A stretch of DNA of 64,000 bases from the NCBI GenBank assembly GCA_018881555.1, contig JACAXG010000123.1, forward strand, positions 1,530,460-1,594,459, in the 5' to 3' direction. Shown piece after piece: positions 1 through 11,881 of this stretch (position 1 is the first letter of the stretch; the number at the start of each line of letters is the position of its first letter). The translations under genes were made by a program, and so were the position numbers. The notes beneath the pieces are model-generated. The model saw nothing but the letters and a program-made list of their open reading frames with translations, did not search any database and was not told the DNA's origin. Source of the DNA: Amblyornis subalaris. Its lineage: Eukaryota; Chordata; Aves; Passeriformes; Ptilonorhynchidae.

Positions 1-136
1 GTTCTTGTCTTCATTCATTTCTGGTACATCAATGAGTAACCCCATGTCATCAGTACAGTTGCCTTCTACTGCCAGCTTAATGCCATCTTCCTCTTCATCT
101 GCAATTTCATTAGAGGCCTCTGCGAGCATCTCTAGC
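1..136 (-). CDS. WWC2: WWC2 exon 18, cut by the window edge
   Basis: The visible 136 bp encode fragment residues 847-891. They start LEMLAEASNEIADEEEDGIK and end DVPEMNEDKN at base 1, still in frame and without a donor site, so the exon continues outside the window. The acceptor is TTCATACAG. The VPEMNED motif is shared with WWC2 of other vertebrates as I recall it. The aPKC-binding and PDZ-ligand C-terminus of the family should lie further downstream. Confidence 0.93.
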
Positions 137-1155
137 CTGTATGAACAGAAGCAGCCCAGGCTTATTCTGAAACTGAAAAAGCTCACCAGAGAAAGATACC
201 AGGAAGCCCAGACCTGCACCCATGTGTAAGGTATGAATTTTCCTGACAGGGAAAACAATTATCATCCAAATGCTTCCACTAACTTCATGTGAAGGCCCTT
301 TTCATTGCTGCCTGCAGTAAAACCCAGCAAGCACTACTACAGTTCACCTTCAAGATTGTTATGACAAGACTGTACTATATTCAATAGCTGTAATGTTGAT
401 AATGTTGAAGAACTTTTGTTAAAGTAAGTTCATAAAACAAAACAGCAAGTCTCCCCTTCCCTCATAATAAAGCATGTATTTACTTCTACACTGCAGCTAA
501 GAAATTGCACAATAACAGAGCTCAAATAGCAATTTAGCAAGAAATCTGTGTCTTGGGAAAGCTCACAATTTCTTCAAAAACAAGACCATCCAATGGAAGC
601 ACACCCACAATGACTTTGTCAGACAGCACCTCTTTTTTCAAATCCTATTAGTTGCTTGTCACAGTTAATGCAACTATAATATTTGATATGAGACATTTTG
701 CTACACCTCCAGCAGCTTCACAGCCCAAGTAGTTTCACAGGAAGATGTACATGGAATGGAGGAGCACTAGCAGTAGGAGTTCATAGAGCAGCCAAGACAC
801 TGTAAACCTAAAAGAACGTGAATTGACCACACAAGAGAACAAGACTTTACTCCAATTCCAGTGGTGGTGAGGCACTGGAACAGATTGTCCAGAGAAGCTG
901 TGGATGTCCTGTCCTTGAAATCGTTCAATGCCAGTTTGGCTGGGGTGTTGAGCAACCTGGTCTAGAAGACATCCAGAAGATGTCCCTGCCCATAGCAGGG
1001 GATTTAGACTGGATGATCTTTAAAGATCCCTTCCAACCCATACCATTCTATGANTCTGTGATCTCCAAAAGTACAGCCCTTCCGTTTGTCTAAGAAAAGG
1101 AAGAATGAGCTGAATTGTTCAGGCATGAACAGTGAGGGAGGAAAAGTGGCTTTAC
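137..1155 (-). other. WWC2: Intron 17 of WWC2
   Basis: AT-rich intron with no gene. Its exon-17 end contains a CR1 fragment, listed separately. Nothing else is recognised. Confidence 0.9.
840..1068 (+). mobile_element. CR1 LINE 3' fragment
   Basis: The plus strand follows the 3' end of avian CR1: GTGGTGAGGCACTGGAACAG, then GAGCAACCTGGTCTAG, GATGATCTTTAAAGATCCC and TTCCAACCC, closing with the ATTCTATGA-type 3' repeat. The central part is slightly diverged. It is 5'-truncated, as most CR1 copies are, and antisense to WWC2. One N (base 1054) falls in the 3' repeat. Confidence 0.9.
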
Positions 1156-1268
1156 CAGTCTTCCTCAGAGGCCCTTTGCTCCTGTTCCTCCTCATCATCT
1201 TCAGCCAGCTCTTGTTCTACTGCTTCCAGCTCAGCAGATGTCCTTTCCAGCAGAGCTGACACAGCATC
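1156..1268 (-). CDS. WWC2: WWC2 exon 17: acidic second coiled coil
   Basis: This 113-bp exon encodes fragment residues 809-845: DAVSALLERTSAELEAVEQE, then LAEDDEEEQEQRASEED, with a split Trp codon completed in exon 18. A helical leucine repeat is followed by a Glu/Asp run; WWC proteins carry an acidic stretch here. The acceptor is CTTGTGAGCAG; the donor is GTAAAG. A CR1 fragment lies within about 90 bp downstream of the donor. Confidence 0.95.
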
Positions 1269-2060
1269 CTGCTCACAAGGAAAGAGATGAAACTAGAATC
1301 GAATGATACACAACAGGTAAAAAAATGACAACTCTTGCAAGAGCTGCATTACCCTACTGCTCCCTGATGTCAGCAGAAACAATGACCCAGATCACAAGGA
1401 TAAGGGGTTTGAATTGTCAGTGTATAGCACATTGAATGGTTATTTTTATACAGAATAAAACTCAATGAAAAACAGTTGTTTTTAAAATGATAATGCAATC
1501 AAATATGTTCCTGTCATCCTTCAATGTATTTTCTCATCTTCCCTCTCATACTTGTAATGTTCTTAGGTGAAAAAAGGGTGCTTTTCAAAGTTACATTTTC
1601 TATGCAGTTCTCTTAAGAATGTATTAAAGCAGAAAAACTTATTTGACCAGAAGAGTTAGTATGTTTTGCATAAACAACATTTTCAGTGCAATAGCTTTAA
1701 GTATGCAGATTCAAATAGTTAATAATAGCAAGTTTTAACATGTGCAGGTGAATATTAAACTTCAGAAAGCTCTTAAATACCATTCTTTCTAAAAAGAAAC
1801 ACAGCTGAAGTGTTTCAAATTAGGAGTGCAATTTTGTATCCACTAAAAAGTATCTGCCCCATACCCAGTCGCTAACAAGTGTGATACCCCATATTAGCCC
1901 TACTCACACAAAGTCACTCTAGAGAAACGTGCCTGCAAAACAGGGCCTTGGACCTTCAGGGGAGGGCAAGTCACACATTTAAATAACTACAACGCAACAG
2001 CACAATTGAAGTCTCTGGCTTTTTTCTTGCTATTAGAGTAATGGCCAACACTTTGCTCAC
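1269..2060 (-). other. WWC2: Intron 16 of WWC2
   Basis: AT-rich intron of 792 bp. I see no gene, repeat or RNA in it. Confidence 0.9.
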
Positions 2061-2231
2061 CAAGTCCAACGAGTCCAATGACTGTGACTGCTTGCTTAAC
2101 AGAAACATGTATTCATCATTTTGTTGCTTGGGTTTTTTGCCAGGAATTTGCTTGCAAGGCAACAGGTTGTACCATAGAGTGCAGGTCTCATCAGAAAGTG
2201 ATAAATCTGCCAGGCTGATCTGAGTCCCAGC
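2061..2231 (-). CDS. WWC2: WWC2 exon 16: last C2 strands
   Basis: This 171-bp exon encodes exactly 57 codons, fragment residues 752-808. It starts AGTQISLADLSLSDETCTLW and continues YNLLPCKQIPGKK, the final C2 strands. A hydrophilic tail leads to SLDSLDL. It is phase 0 at both ends. The acceptor is TTTTGTGCAG; the donor is GTGAGC. The tail after GKK is the part I would expect to vary most among species. Confidence 0.95.
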
Positions 2232-3878
2232 CTGCACAAAATAAGAAAAGGGAAGAAAATTATTTAAATTTGTTCTGTTTCCTACAAAACAGCTGAAAGT
2301 AAATTCTACTGTACTTATCATGCAAAACAGGCAGCACAAATTTGACATGAACCTTAATTCCCTTTTTAACTGTACAATTTTTGTCATTTCCCCCCACTTC
2401 CAGTTAAAATAAACAAATAGAAGTACATGGGAAAGTCCTTCATGTTGTCTATTCTGGCAGCTTTAACTTCAGTCTACAGAATTTCTCCCCACACGCATAC
2501 TCACCAATACCACAGTTTTGCACACGCCTGCTTTCTAGTGCATTCAGTAATGAAGACCTGTGCCAATGAAGCCTGCAGCACCAACTTGTGGGGCAGCAAG
2601 CGTCACGCGATTTTTCAGTTGTCCCCCCACAAAAATCATCCATATGGCAAATAACAGATAACCTTGTTTGCTCTAACCAGGGAAGAAGAAGATGAAAAGC
2701 TGGTAAAAGAGATTAAGAAACCCTTTCATTTGGACAAGCGCTGACATCCACTGAGCTGGTACTCTGGGAAAACTTCTGAAGTACTCATGTTTGGGCTGTG
2801 CCTTGGAGATTAAAATCCTCTGTTCTTTGGCAAAGCATATTATCTCCACAGCTACTGGGCTGCATACATAGCTCTTGCCAAGACTCTGGTCATGTTGCCC
2901 AGGGCTTTCTGCTGGGAATGGTACTCCCAACTCTTTCACTCGATCTTGTGAATAACCCTTGTCTTTGTTGGGGTTTTTTGTTATTGTTGGATCCTTTCTT
3001 CACCTTTGTATCCTGCATGATGTTGCATTTTTGTTCTGTTGCCCTTCCCTTTCCTGAGGGCAAAACTTACATACTGAGAAAGGCCAACACATTCCCCAGG
3101 AACTAAGTTAACTTCTACATTTCTGAAAGTGAAAGGCTGTTTCCCAATAGTTGGAGCTGATGAACCCGAGCAGATTTCAGCATCTCTTCAGTGTGTTGTA
3201 ACTGAAAAAAATCTCACTGTGCTACTAAAATCCCTTTCATGGTGAAAAACTAGACTTGAATTGTACCAGACCATGCAAAAGCAATTTGAAAGTAAATGAA
3301 GCATCACTGATTAGGTGATGACCACGATTAACAACAAAATTTAAAAAGTGACAGCTTCCAATGGGCTGATCTATAAATGCCATGACTTTTTATCATTTCA
3401 ACAGATCATGAAGACCAAAAAGGTGTCCATCATATAATCTAAAGTAACATCCAAAACGTAATTTAGTTTGTTCTTTGTGACAAGTTGTGATAATGAGGGT
3501 TGGTGTTCTTTTTATTTTTTTACTCTGCTATTTTTCAGCTTTTACTTTAAAATCTAGTGTTGAAGTAATGTTGCATTGAAGTTTATAGGGGTTTTATGTA
3601 AAAAATGGCAAAGATGGAATAACAATCTGTAATTAAAGGGTTAAGCTAGTGTAGTGTTAGAATGATCAAAACACCTGCTAGAACTTCCATCCAGGATTAG
3701 ATCCTGTATCAGGAATTTCAGAGAAAGGCAGTATTTTAAGTACTATAGCAACAGCTAAGTTATGCTTCAGACACTGTCTCCAAGTACTCTGGAATTTTAG
3801 CAGCCTTGACCATCAAAATAAGAGGGGACACTATAAACAAATGTATGCCAAAAAAGTGCCAGAAATAAAACCGCATAC
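2232..3878 (-). other. WWC2: Intron 15 of WWC2
   Basis: AT-rich intron of 1.6 kb. Short open frames on both strands (for example 2427-2654 plus and 2673-2939 minus) lack family resemblance or splice support. Nothing recognised. Confidence 0.88.
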
Positions 3879-4071
3879 CAAGCATTCTTCCCGATGACTT
3901 CTACTGACAGCACAAACATCTACCCTCAGTGTCTTCTGTAGCAGTGCTCCTTGAGAAATGGCTACTCTGAATATCTCGTTGAATAGAATGGTTTCCATGG
4001 CAGGATGAACTTTAGTGCGGAACAGACAGCTGATATCAGTGGAGGATGGAAGTACTGCTACTCTAATATAC
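3879..4071 (-). CDS. WWC2: WWC2 exon 15: C2 domain core
   Basis: This 193-bp exon encodes fragment residues 688-751. It starts YIRVAVLPSSTDISCLFRTK, continues VHPAMETILFNEIFRVAISQ, and ends with the strand LQKTLRVDVCAVSRSHREEC and Leu. These are the central strands of the C2 domain, the lipid-binding module of WWC proteins. I do not see a full set of acidic Ca-binding loop residues. The acceptor is TTCCGGCAG; the donor is GTATGC. It ends in phase 0. Confidence 0.97.
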
Positions 4072-7000
4072 CTGCCGGAAGCAAAACAAAACCTTTACCT
4101 GTATGGAAACTGGCACTTGCTGGTGAGGCATGATAGAAGTTCACCCCATCAATTTAAGGACTGCATAGCAAGAAAATGGAACAGCAACTTATCAGAGGTG
4201 GAATGGAAAAGAGGTGACAAAGATGAGTGAGAAACTCCTCTTGCCCCTTGCAGAAACATTTCCCAAAAAGGAATTCCTGTCCCTGTTAAGGTAGCACCAA
4301 GAGAGGTGGCAGTTTCTGACTCTATCCAAATTTATCCTCTAGTTTAGTACTATAAACACTGAAGATCATGTCACAGGTGGGAGGAAACATGACCTTAATG
4401 TTACTTAAAAAAATGAGAAAAATTGGGGTGGATGTTAAACTCTTAGAATGATGCAAGCAGCATTGAAAAGCAGCGATGTCTTTTAATCTTTTAAGAAAAC
4501 AAACAAAACAAAACAAGACAAAACTTCCAAAGAAAGCAGAAAACTAAGGAAAGCAAGGAAGAAAATATTTAGGGCCATAGCTGCTTAAGATCAATTCATA
4601 ACATATTAAGTGAAACTTAGAAGAATGCATCTTGCAAGCCTAAATTTAAGCACAGAGAGTAACTTGAAATTGTTACAAGGCTGCATTCTTTTTATGTAAC
4701 AAGTATGAATGGATATTACGTGGATAGAAGTTATACTAGAAGACTTGCAAGTCTCACTTTAGCAGCAGCTTGGCAGAGTAGGCACATTTTTAATGCAATT
4801 TGTAGGTGCTATTTACCTATTGCACAGTTTCTTATACACACAAACAAGCACAGTAATAGTTTTACATCTTTTCTGTGCCTATGCATTAGTCTGGTTCTGG
4901 TACTGGCTTTAAATATAAACGGCATTCACTGGAGAATAGAATGTGATGAAGCTGCCTAAAGTAAGAAGTGTGGGCCAAGGAAAATAATTCTGGAAAATAC
5001 TTTTTCTACCAAAATTTATAGCACTACTACTATATTTTCTGACTTCATGCTTAGTTTTGTTGATTTTATTAAAAACTTAGTATTACATTAATTAATTAAA
5101 TCAAAAGAAATTAAATCTGTGAGAAATTTGATTTTTTACTTGAATTTGGGCATAGTCTTTATTCCCCAATTATGCCAAACTTCTTGGGATAAAGAGCAAA
5201 ATCTAAGTTGTTTGGTTCACATGTATAGCCTGGATAGCAGGTATCCAGCATTTTGACATGCCAGTACCTAGGTGAAGTGGTAGCAGTTGTAATTCCAGTA
5301 ATGCTGCTGCTGTATTCACATAAATGCAGGTGAGAAATTTGCATGGTCTGCTGAAAACAGCCATTTTAATAGACTAAGCAATTAAAAACATTTATAAAAG
5401 ACATAAGGATAGAAGTGTATCAAAAGTATGTTTAAAAGGTGGTTCATTGGAACTTTCTCTTAATAACTGTGTGCCAAATTATTGGCATCAGGCCAGAATG
5501 AAGGGTAAATGAAGAAGTAGAAGATAAATTGTTCTCTCGCTTTGTTTTACAGGAGTGGTTACTTTCCTTTTAATTAATAGAGTTAAAGAGTCAACCAATG
5601 CCTCAGATTTTGCTGTGACAAACCTATGACTTCTCAGCTGATGAGAAAATGACCCTGACATAGTAACTCTTCGACTATGCTCTACCTATGCTAAAAGTGA
5701 ACAGCTTTTACAGTATCAGTAACACCTCATGACAAATCCATTCCTCCACGTGTAAAGGTTCAGTAAAGTACTAATTTATCCAAGGTTTATCTAGGAAATG
5801 CAGCTATAATGTAGCATCTTTTTCCAGAACCAATTTTTATTATATTATGTATCTGTACAGATTATACATATATGCACACGATTGCAAGTGACAGTAAAAA
5901 AATGCTATTTGCAAGGTTCTGCCTTTACCTTGTCCTTTCTTCCTCCTTGTTTTGTGTAGCTTTAATTTCATTAAATCTCTTTTAGCAGCAGCAGGTCTGG
6001 ACTTCTTGACTACTAATTACCACTTCACACTTTAATTCCTAAAAAGATGCCAGCTCTGACCTAACTTTGTTACTGAACATCTTTTTTATGTTCTACATTA
6101 TCTACTTTTCCTCTCAGCTGTGTCAATTTATTCTTCTGTAGTTTTTCTGTATTCTTGTGCTAAATATTAGTGGACTTGGAAGGTCAGCAGAGGAAAGACT
6201 GAGGTCAGAGAAGGAAGGATAGTAGTAGAACCATCATTAGTTATCAACAAAAACAAACAGAAAAATCCAGCAAGCACCCAGGCCTCTATCCTTAATGCAT
6301 CCTTTCCATATTCAGTGGTTTCCTATTTATCTGCCAATCAGATTTAAGGCAAGGGGTGGCAAAGTGAAAGGAACCAGTAAGAAAACCAAATTTTCCAAGG
6401 ATTGGTTGTGTCCTACTCCAATCTTATTAAGCTTTTCAACAGTTTAAGGCAGTCTTACAGTCTGTCAAAAAGCTGACTCAAGTCCAAGTGTCCCCAAGAC
6501 AAGCTGTACTTATTTATACAGATGAGAATTTTGGATTAGAAACTCAGTGGTAACATAGTCAGGCATTTCTGTTCATTTTCTACATATGATTTGCATTGTA
6601 ATTTACTTTTAGACTTTGCACGTTGGTCTAATTTGACACAAGAACTAATTCTTAACAGACCTCCAAGCTCCAGTTGTTAGGGATGGTGTATCTCAATGTG
6701 ACTGTGCTTGCCCACTTGCAATTTATTAAATTACCCCTTATCTTTAAAAGNCCACTTAAAAGACAAATACTGCTTTAAATATAATTTTAAATCAAAATGC
6801 CACATAAATGTAGAAAGACAACAATCTGAGCTGAAAGAATGGCAAAGTATCAAAAGAATGTTTTTAGTAAATACAGCATAGCTGTTTTGCACTCACAAAC
6901 CTACAGAATGTTTAGAAGCACTAGATAAAACACCATTTAAGAATCCTTTTTATTCTACCTCAGTGGAATGTGCAAATTTCCTGATAACTTCTTTTTCCTT

Positions 7001-7140
7001 GCAGCATTGCTCGAACATGCAAAAGCTAAATACTACTACAGTTTGAAAAGTTTGTACATATTTCAGTGCTCAAGAATTTTTACAATTTATTATTATACTC
7101 TTATATTTCCACACTACTTCTCAGTGATTGTTTGACTTAC
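4072..7140 (-). other. WWC2: Intron 14 of WWC2
   Basis: AT-rich intron of 3.1 kb with an A/C-rich stretch near 4495-4530 and an N at 6751. No gene or clear mobile element. Confidence 0.88.
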
Positions 7141-7227
7141 ACCTTAGAGCCAAGGGGGACAGAAAACGCTGGAAGATTTCTAAGCCGTACTATGATCATC
7201 ACAAAACTTGAATTGCCGTGGTCATAT
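7141..7227 (-). CDS. WWC2: WWC2 exon 14: C2 domain strands
   Basis: This 87-bp exon encodes fragment residues 659-686: YDHGNSSFVMIIVRLRNLPA, then FSVPLGSK, with a Val codon split into exon 15. The hydrophobic FVMIIVRLRNL strand is the typical second C2 beta strand. The acceptor is TTTCTTTAACAG; the donor is GTAAGT. Entry and exit phases match exons 13 and 15 exactly. I nearly missed it because it diverges from mammalian WWC2 at its start (YDHGNSS where I remember YNAKSSS). Confidence 0.93.
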
Positions 7228-7310
7228 CTGTTAAAGAAAGGACAACATGAGGGAAGTTTACTATTCACATTTATGTATGAACAGAAATATTCCCTTTGCT
7301 GGTCACTCAC
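7228..7310 (-). other. WWC2: Intron 13 of WWC2, 83 bp
   Basis: A very short intron running from GTGAGT to TTTCTTTAACAG. TTTAA sits right at the acceptor and the pyrimidine tract is short. Every other intron seen here is several hundred bases or longer. Confidence 0.92.
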
Positions 7311-7391
7311 CTCAGTCCTATTTGTACCTGAGCAGCCTCTAGAGTTGTTGCATCATCTTCACTATATACAATGTCCTCAGTTTCGTTTGGT
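7311..7391 (-). CDS. WWC2: WWC2 exon 13: entry into C2 domain
   Basis: This 81-bp exon encodes fragment residues 632-657: PNETEDIVYSEDDATTLEAA, then QVQIGL, with an Arg codon split into exon 14. An acidic lead-in precedes the first C2 strand (AQVQIGLR). The acceptor is GGTTTTCCTAG; the donor is GTGAGT. Only 83 bp separate it from exon 14. Confidence 0.95.
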
Positions 7392-8220
7392 CTAGGAAAA
7401 CCAGGCAAAAACTCAAATTTAGGAAAATTATAGTTAGCTTTCAACAATAATTAAGGTATGCATACACAGAACATATATCCATTCTCCTAAACCTGCTGAT
7501 TTCATTACAGCATGCACTCCAAACGAGAATTTCAGAGCCTACACAACAGCAGTGCCTGTTTTAGGGACAGTCACTGCCAGAACAGTTTGACAAATGCAGT
7601 AATAATTCAGAAATGCCTTAGGCTGATTACTGAAGATTACAGACAACACTATATAAACTAGTATGAAGACGCCTGTAGAAGTTGTCTGGTCAAAAAATAA
7701 CAGCAAATACGTTTCTTATATCCTGATCACTCCAGTGAACACTAAACCTCTACCTGGATTATTTTAATACCAACATTACAACAGAGTTTTTTCTTATCTT
7801 TTCTATAGCCTCTTTTTAAAAAAACAAATGGTAAAAAAAATGCTATGCAATCTTAAAACTGTATCTAAACAAAACAAGAAGTAAAAACTAACTCTGAGTA
7901 GTGTCAATAGTGTCACATGGCAGAACCTGCACAGTTTAAATCAAGCTTTTCTCTTGGGAACTCTTCTAACAAGAAAAAACCCCTCAAGATTATATGGAAG
8001 TATATTAATGGTATTCAACTAAGTTATACAAGCACAAAAAAATATACAAAACCCAAATCAAACTTCATTGTTTGGCAAATATGCCTTCCTTTCCACGTGA
8101 AAGTACAAATTCTTTATAAAAAAGGCAGGGCCAATTAACAACTTCTGCTGGTACTATGTAACTGATCATGGATATATCTAAATTTTTGGTGGAAAGACTT
8201 GCATGATTTCTCAAACCTAC
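7392..8220 (-). other. WWC2: Intron 12 of WWC2
   Basis: AT-rich intron of 829 bp. No recognised feature. Confidence 0.9.
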
Positions 8221-8344
8221 TGTTTCACAGAAGCTTCATATACACCACTATCTCCAGCTACAGACTCATCAGACACAGCAGCAGATACACAAACTGTTTT
8301 CTCCTCAAGCAGATGACCAGCTGTTCTTCTTGGTAAACCAACAC
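8221..8344 (-). CDS. WWC2: WWC2 exon 12
   Basis: This 124-bp exon encodes fragment residues 591-630. It reads VGLPRRTAGHLLEEKTVCVS, then AAVSDESVAGDSGVYEASVK, with a Gln codon split into exon 13. The SDESVAGDSGVYEA motif is a strongly conserved WWC2 stretch before the C2 domain. The acceptor is CCTTTTTTAG; the donor is GTAGGT. Phases agree with exons 11 and 13. Confidence 0.96.
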
Positions 8345-11300
8345 CTAAAAAAGGAAAAAGAATGAAAATTAGTCCAAGACATTATTAGTCAAAAAGAGAG
8401 ATCATCATAGCTTAGAAAGCTGTCAAGTTGAAAGCGGTGACGCCCTTAACTCAGTATCACAGAGTAGTTTTGTTCCATATCATTAAACATTCTGAGACTG
8501 TACTGCTGTTACCATGTATTCTGGCTGCAGATATAACCAGGCTGATGAACTTGAAAATGTACTATTATTCCTTGCCAGAGATAAAGACTCCTATCATCAC
8601 CCTCATCTGCTGACCTAGTTATTATCCTTCATTATCAACCCTCATTATCCTGATTTTTAAACCTGTATTTGCCATGTTCACATTCAGCACTGTAGTAACA
8701 CTTCAGCTACATGCCAAGAGCTTACCTACTGTTTATTAAATATTCAGAAGTCAGACAGGCACCCTCTCCCCAGTGATACCACTGCTAGAAATGAAAAATC
8801 CTCTCTGGTTTACAATCATCAAAAACTTTCTATGCTACAGTCTTCTCAATGACTACTTAGCTTTAATCTTCAACTTGAATTCATATGCTAGTGTCATGCA
8901 GTGAAGCCACATTCTGCAGCACAGTAAGTTGAGGGCCTATGCAGTCCTTTTATCTGCCAAGGGATGAGGATATTGGTATGCATTATCATCCCCATCTGAA
9001 CCATGACTTTACATCCTGTTAAGATGTTAAAATTTAAGGCTCCAGATTAGATGATTGATTGCTGCATTTGTGCTTTTATTTATGGCAGTAGGAAGGCTTT
9101 TTCCTTGATGATGAAGTGCTCTTTCCCTTCCCCCCCACCATGTGAGGGGTGAAGGTGATGACATGATTTATTGATCACCCTTAGGAATTACCACGGCAGC
9201 CTGAATTGACTTTGACAATGACAGAGACTGACTGTGGAAGAACAACATGATATTCCAACTTGGTTTCTGACAGCAGGGACATGTGCAGAGGAGCAAATAT
9301 CTCTATGGTTCACCTGTACAGAAAAGTCAGAGACAGCCAGAAAAGCAGGTGAACACTGCATCTAAAGAGCCAGTGCAGATTACATAAAGATACGAGCTGT
9401 ACTACCTTTGAGTCTGTTAGTCCACGCCCAAGTTATGATTCAGCAGTATTCAGATCTGTAGTCTTGTAAAACCTAAGTTTGTGGGCTAAAATTTTCTATG
9501 CAAGTTTAATGCCTCTGGCTGAGTTTGTTCAAACCTTCCCATTCAGTATCATAGCAGCTTCAAGAATGAAACTGGAGTAGAAACACTGAAACAACCCCAG
9601 TCTATGTCTATGTCTATGTCTATGTCTATGTCTATGTCTATGTCTATGTCTATGTCTATGTCTATGTCTATGTCTATATGTCTATGTCCTGAAGCCTCAC
9701 CATGAGGTCCATTGTACTGTGGAAACTATAGGCATTGAAGCATAATTAATTTCAAAATTTAAATACTTGTTTTGGCAGCCATAATACAGGTTTAAAGACA
9801 ATTTGTATTATGCATATGATGTTTCATCAGGAGGTATCAGTACGAAGAATCACAGGATGAATTTACATTTTAAAACCATAACTACTTACACAGACTTAAA
9901 AGGCAACCTGACAATACCCATAATAATAGGTCCTCAAAAATTTAAAAAATGTTAGACAACTATACAATGCCTTCGAAAATAATGATCTATAGAAATAAAT
10001 TAAAAAAATAAATTCTAATTCCACAAAGCCTGAAGTGTTCCCAAATTCCAAGACATTTTGAATTCAGTTGTCAGACTAGATAAGTTACAGCCTGATTGCA
10101 AAGACAGACTGAAAATTGTTGTTAATTTGGAAAGGATATGCTGCTGAAATACCAACAGAAAAATTAATTATGGTTTCAATCTTTTATAATATGTCTCTAA
10201 AGTCAAATAACTACTGTGCTACACTATCCTGAAAAGACAAAGGACAAGAAGACCCCCTCCTCCCCCCAGTTGCCCTTCCATGTTTTTTCACTTCACATTT
10301 CACAGGTTCAGACCATTAGGGTATCAGTCAATTTCTTGTTTTCCTTCTGCCCAATGGAACAGAGTGGGGACTCTGAGTTTGTACTAAGCACACCATACCT
10401 TTCTCTTCTGGTGCCACATTGCTGGAATGATTACAGTACTGCAGTAAGCTAATCTAATTAGATAACAGATGTTACAACAATTCCTTGAGAGAATTTAAAA
10501 AAATTAAAGCAAATTTCTCATTAAAATGTATAACTGTATGAATATACTGTATGAATGTACTTTTATTAAAAATTAGAAAACTCCAAGCACAAGGGTTCAA
10601 ACTTGGCAACAAATCTGGACAATGCACTCTCAAGAGCTAGGCTGTATTTATTCTAAAACACCCAAACTCCTTAGTTATCTGCTTTCCTACCAATTCAGAA
10701 TTACAGAGCTGGAAATGCTGGGCACTGACCAGGTTTCAAATACGGCTGCCGGTGCTCAGCACTACTGGATATCTGTCTCCCTCGGTTCCTCCTTGAGAAA
10801 ACAAAGCCACTGTGTAACATAAACACAAATGCTTTGCAACATACTTGAAGCCAATGACACAGAGTGACACTAGAAAAGAATAAATGTGCAGAGAGAGCAC
10901 AACATACTGTCAGCCCTTAGAAAAGGCAGCAAAGCAAGCGCTCCAAGACTGAGCACAAGCCATCAATCCTTGACAGCTGGGATTTTTTAAATTCTGGCTC
11001 TGCCAAAGGTTTTGACAATATAAGATAATTAAGCATGTTGCATGGCTTTTACTGCAGACCAGAAGTGGAATTCACGACACCTAATTCAGCCACCTCAAAG
11101 TTAAAGTTAACTAGTTACTAAGGATATCTCGATAACTCACAGTCCTTCATCCCTTCTTCCTTAAAGGGAAGTATGCTTTAGGACAAGATGTCTCATTCTT
11201 TTGAAAGTCACCCACAGACTGCAGGGGGAACCTAGACTAGCTTAGGAGCTCTGTTCTAACTTGGATAAAAAGCTAAAAGCTGTGAAATCCATGCTAAAAA

Positions 11301-11881
11301 TGGGGAGAGTCTCACTGTAACTTTCATGGAATATAGTCACCAGTCTTTCTCCACTCAAAATGAAATGCAGATCTTTCAGTGACAGCAGGCTCAAATAATT
11401 AGATACACATGCACACATAAATTTTTGAGTCCAGAAATCTCTTACTGAGGATGTCAGTTTGTAACTTACTCTTCAGTGAGAAACAAAGTATCTGATTTCA
11501 AGTTATCAAAAAAACAGCAGAAGGTATTTTTGCTCTATATCCATACATCCTGACAATACCTAGGAACACCATGCATCCTTCATGCCTTCAAAATCCAGCT
11601 CCAGGTTTTTGTGTTCTTTTTTCACAACAGATCGCACTACATGAACTTTCTTTCTGAGATAGCTATTGAAAAATGTAGATGGAATCAAGGTGATTGCAGC
11701 TCTCTGCAGCCAAAACTAGAAGTTAGGTAACATCCCTTGGAACCACAGACTGCCCACCATGGCAAGCATATGCTGATCAAGGTACTCTTCAGTTACACAA
11801 GGTACCTCGTCATTTCAAGAGCCAGCTGTTAATTTTCATGTTACATATACATTTGACATTAGATTTTTTTTTTTTAATTAC
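8345..11881 (-). other. WWC2: Intron 11 of WWC2
   Basis: AT-rich intron of 3.5 kb with a hexanucleotide array (9601-9686, listed separately). The acceptor-side and donor-side sequences are otherwise unremarkable. No gene found. Confidence 0.88.
9601..9686 (+). repeat. (TCTATG)n hexanucleotide array
   Basis: Twelve perfect TCTATG units run from 9601 to 9672, then one TCTATATG unit with a 2-bp insertion, then a final TCTATG. The near-perfect purity suggests a young, probably length-variable array. It lies inside intron 11. Confidence 0.98.

Noticed and set aside
9601..9686. A CRISPR-like repeat array
   Set aside because: The 6-bp units are directly adjacent with no spacers, in a vertebrate intron.
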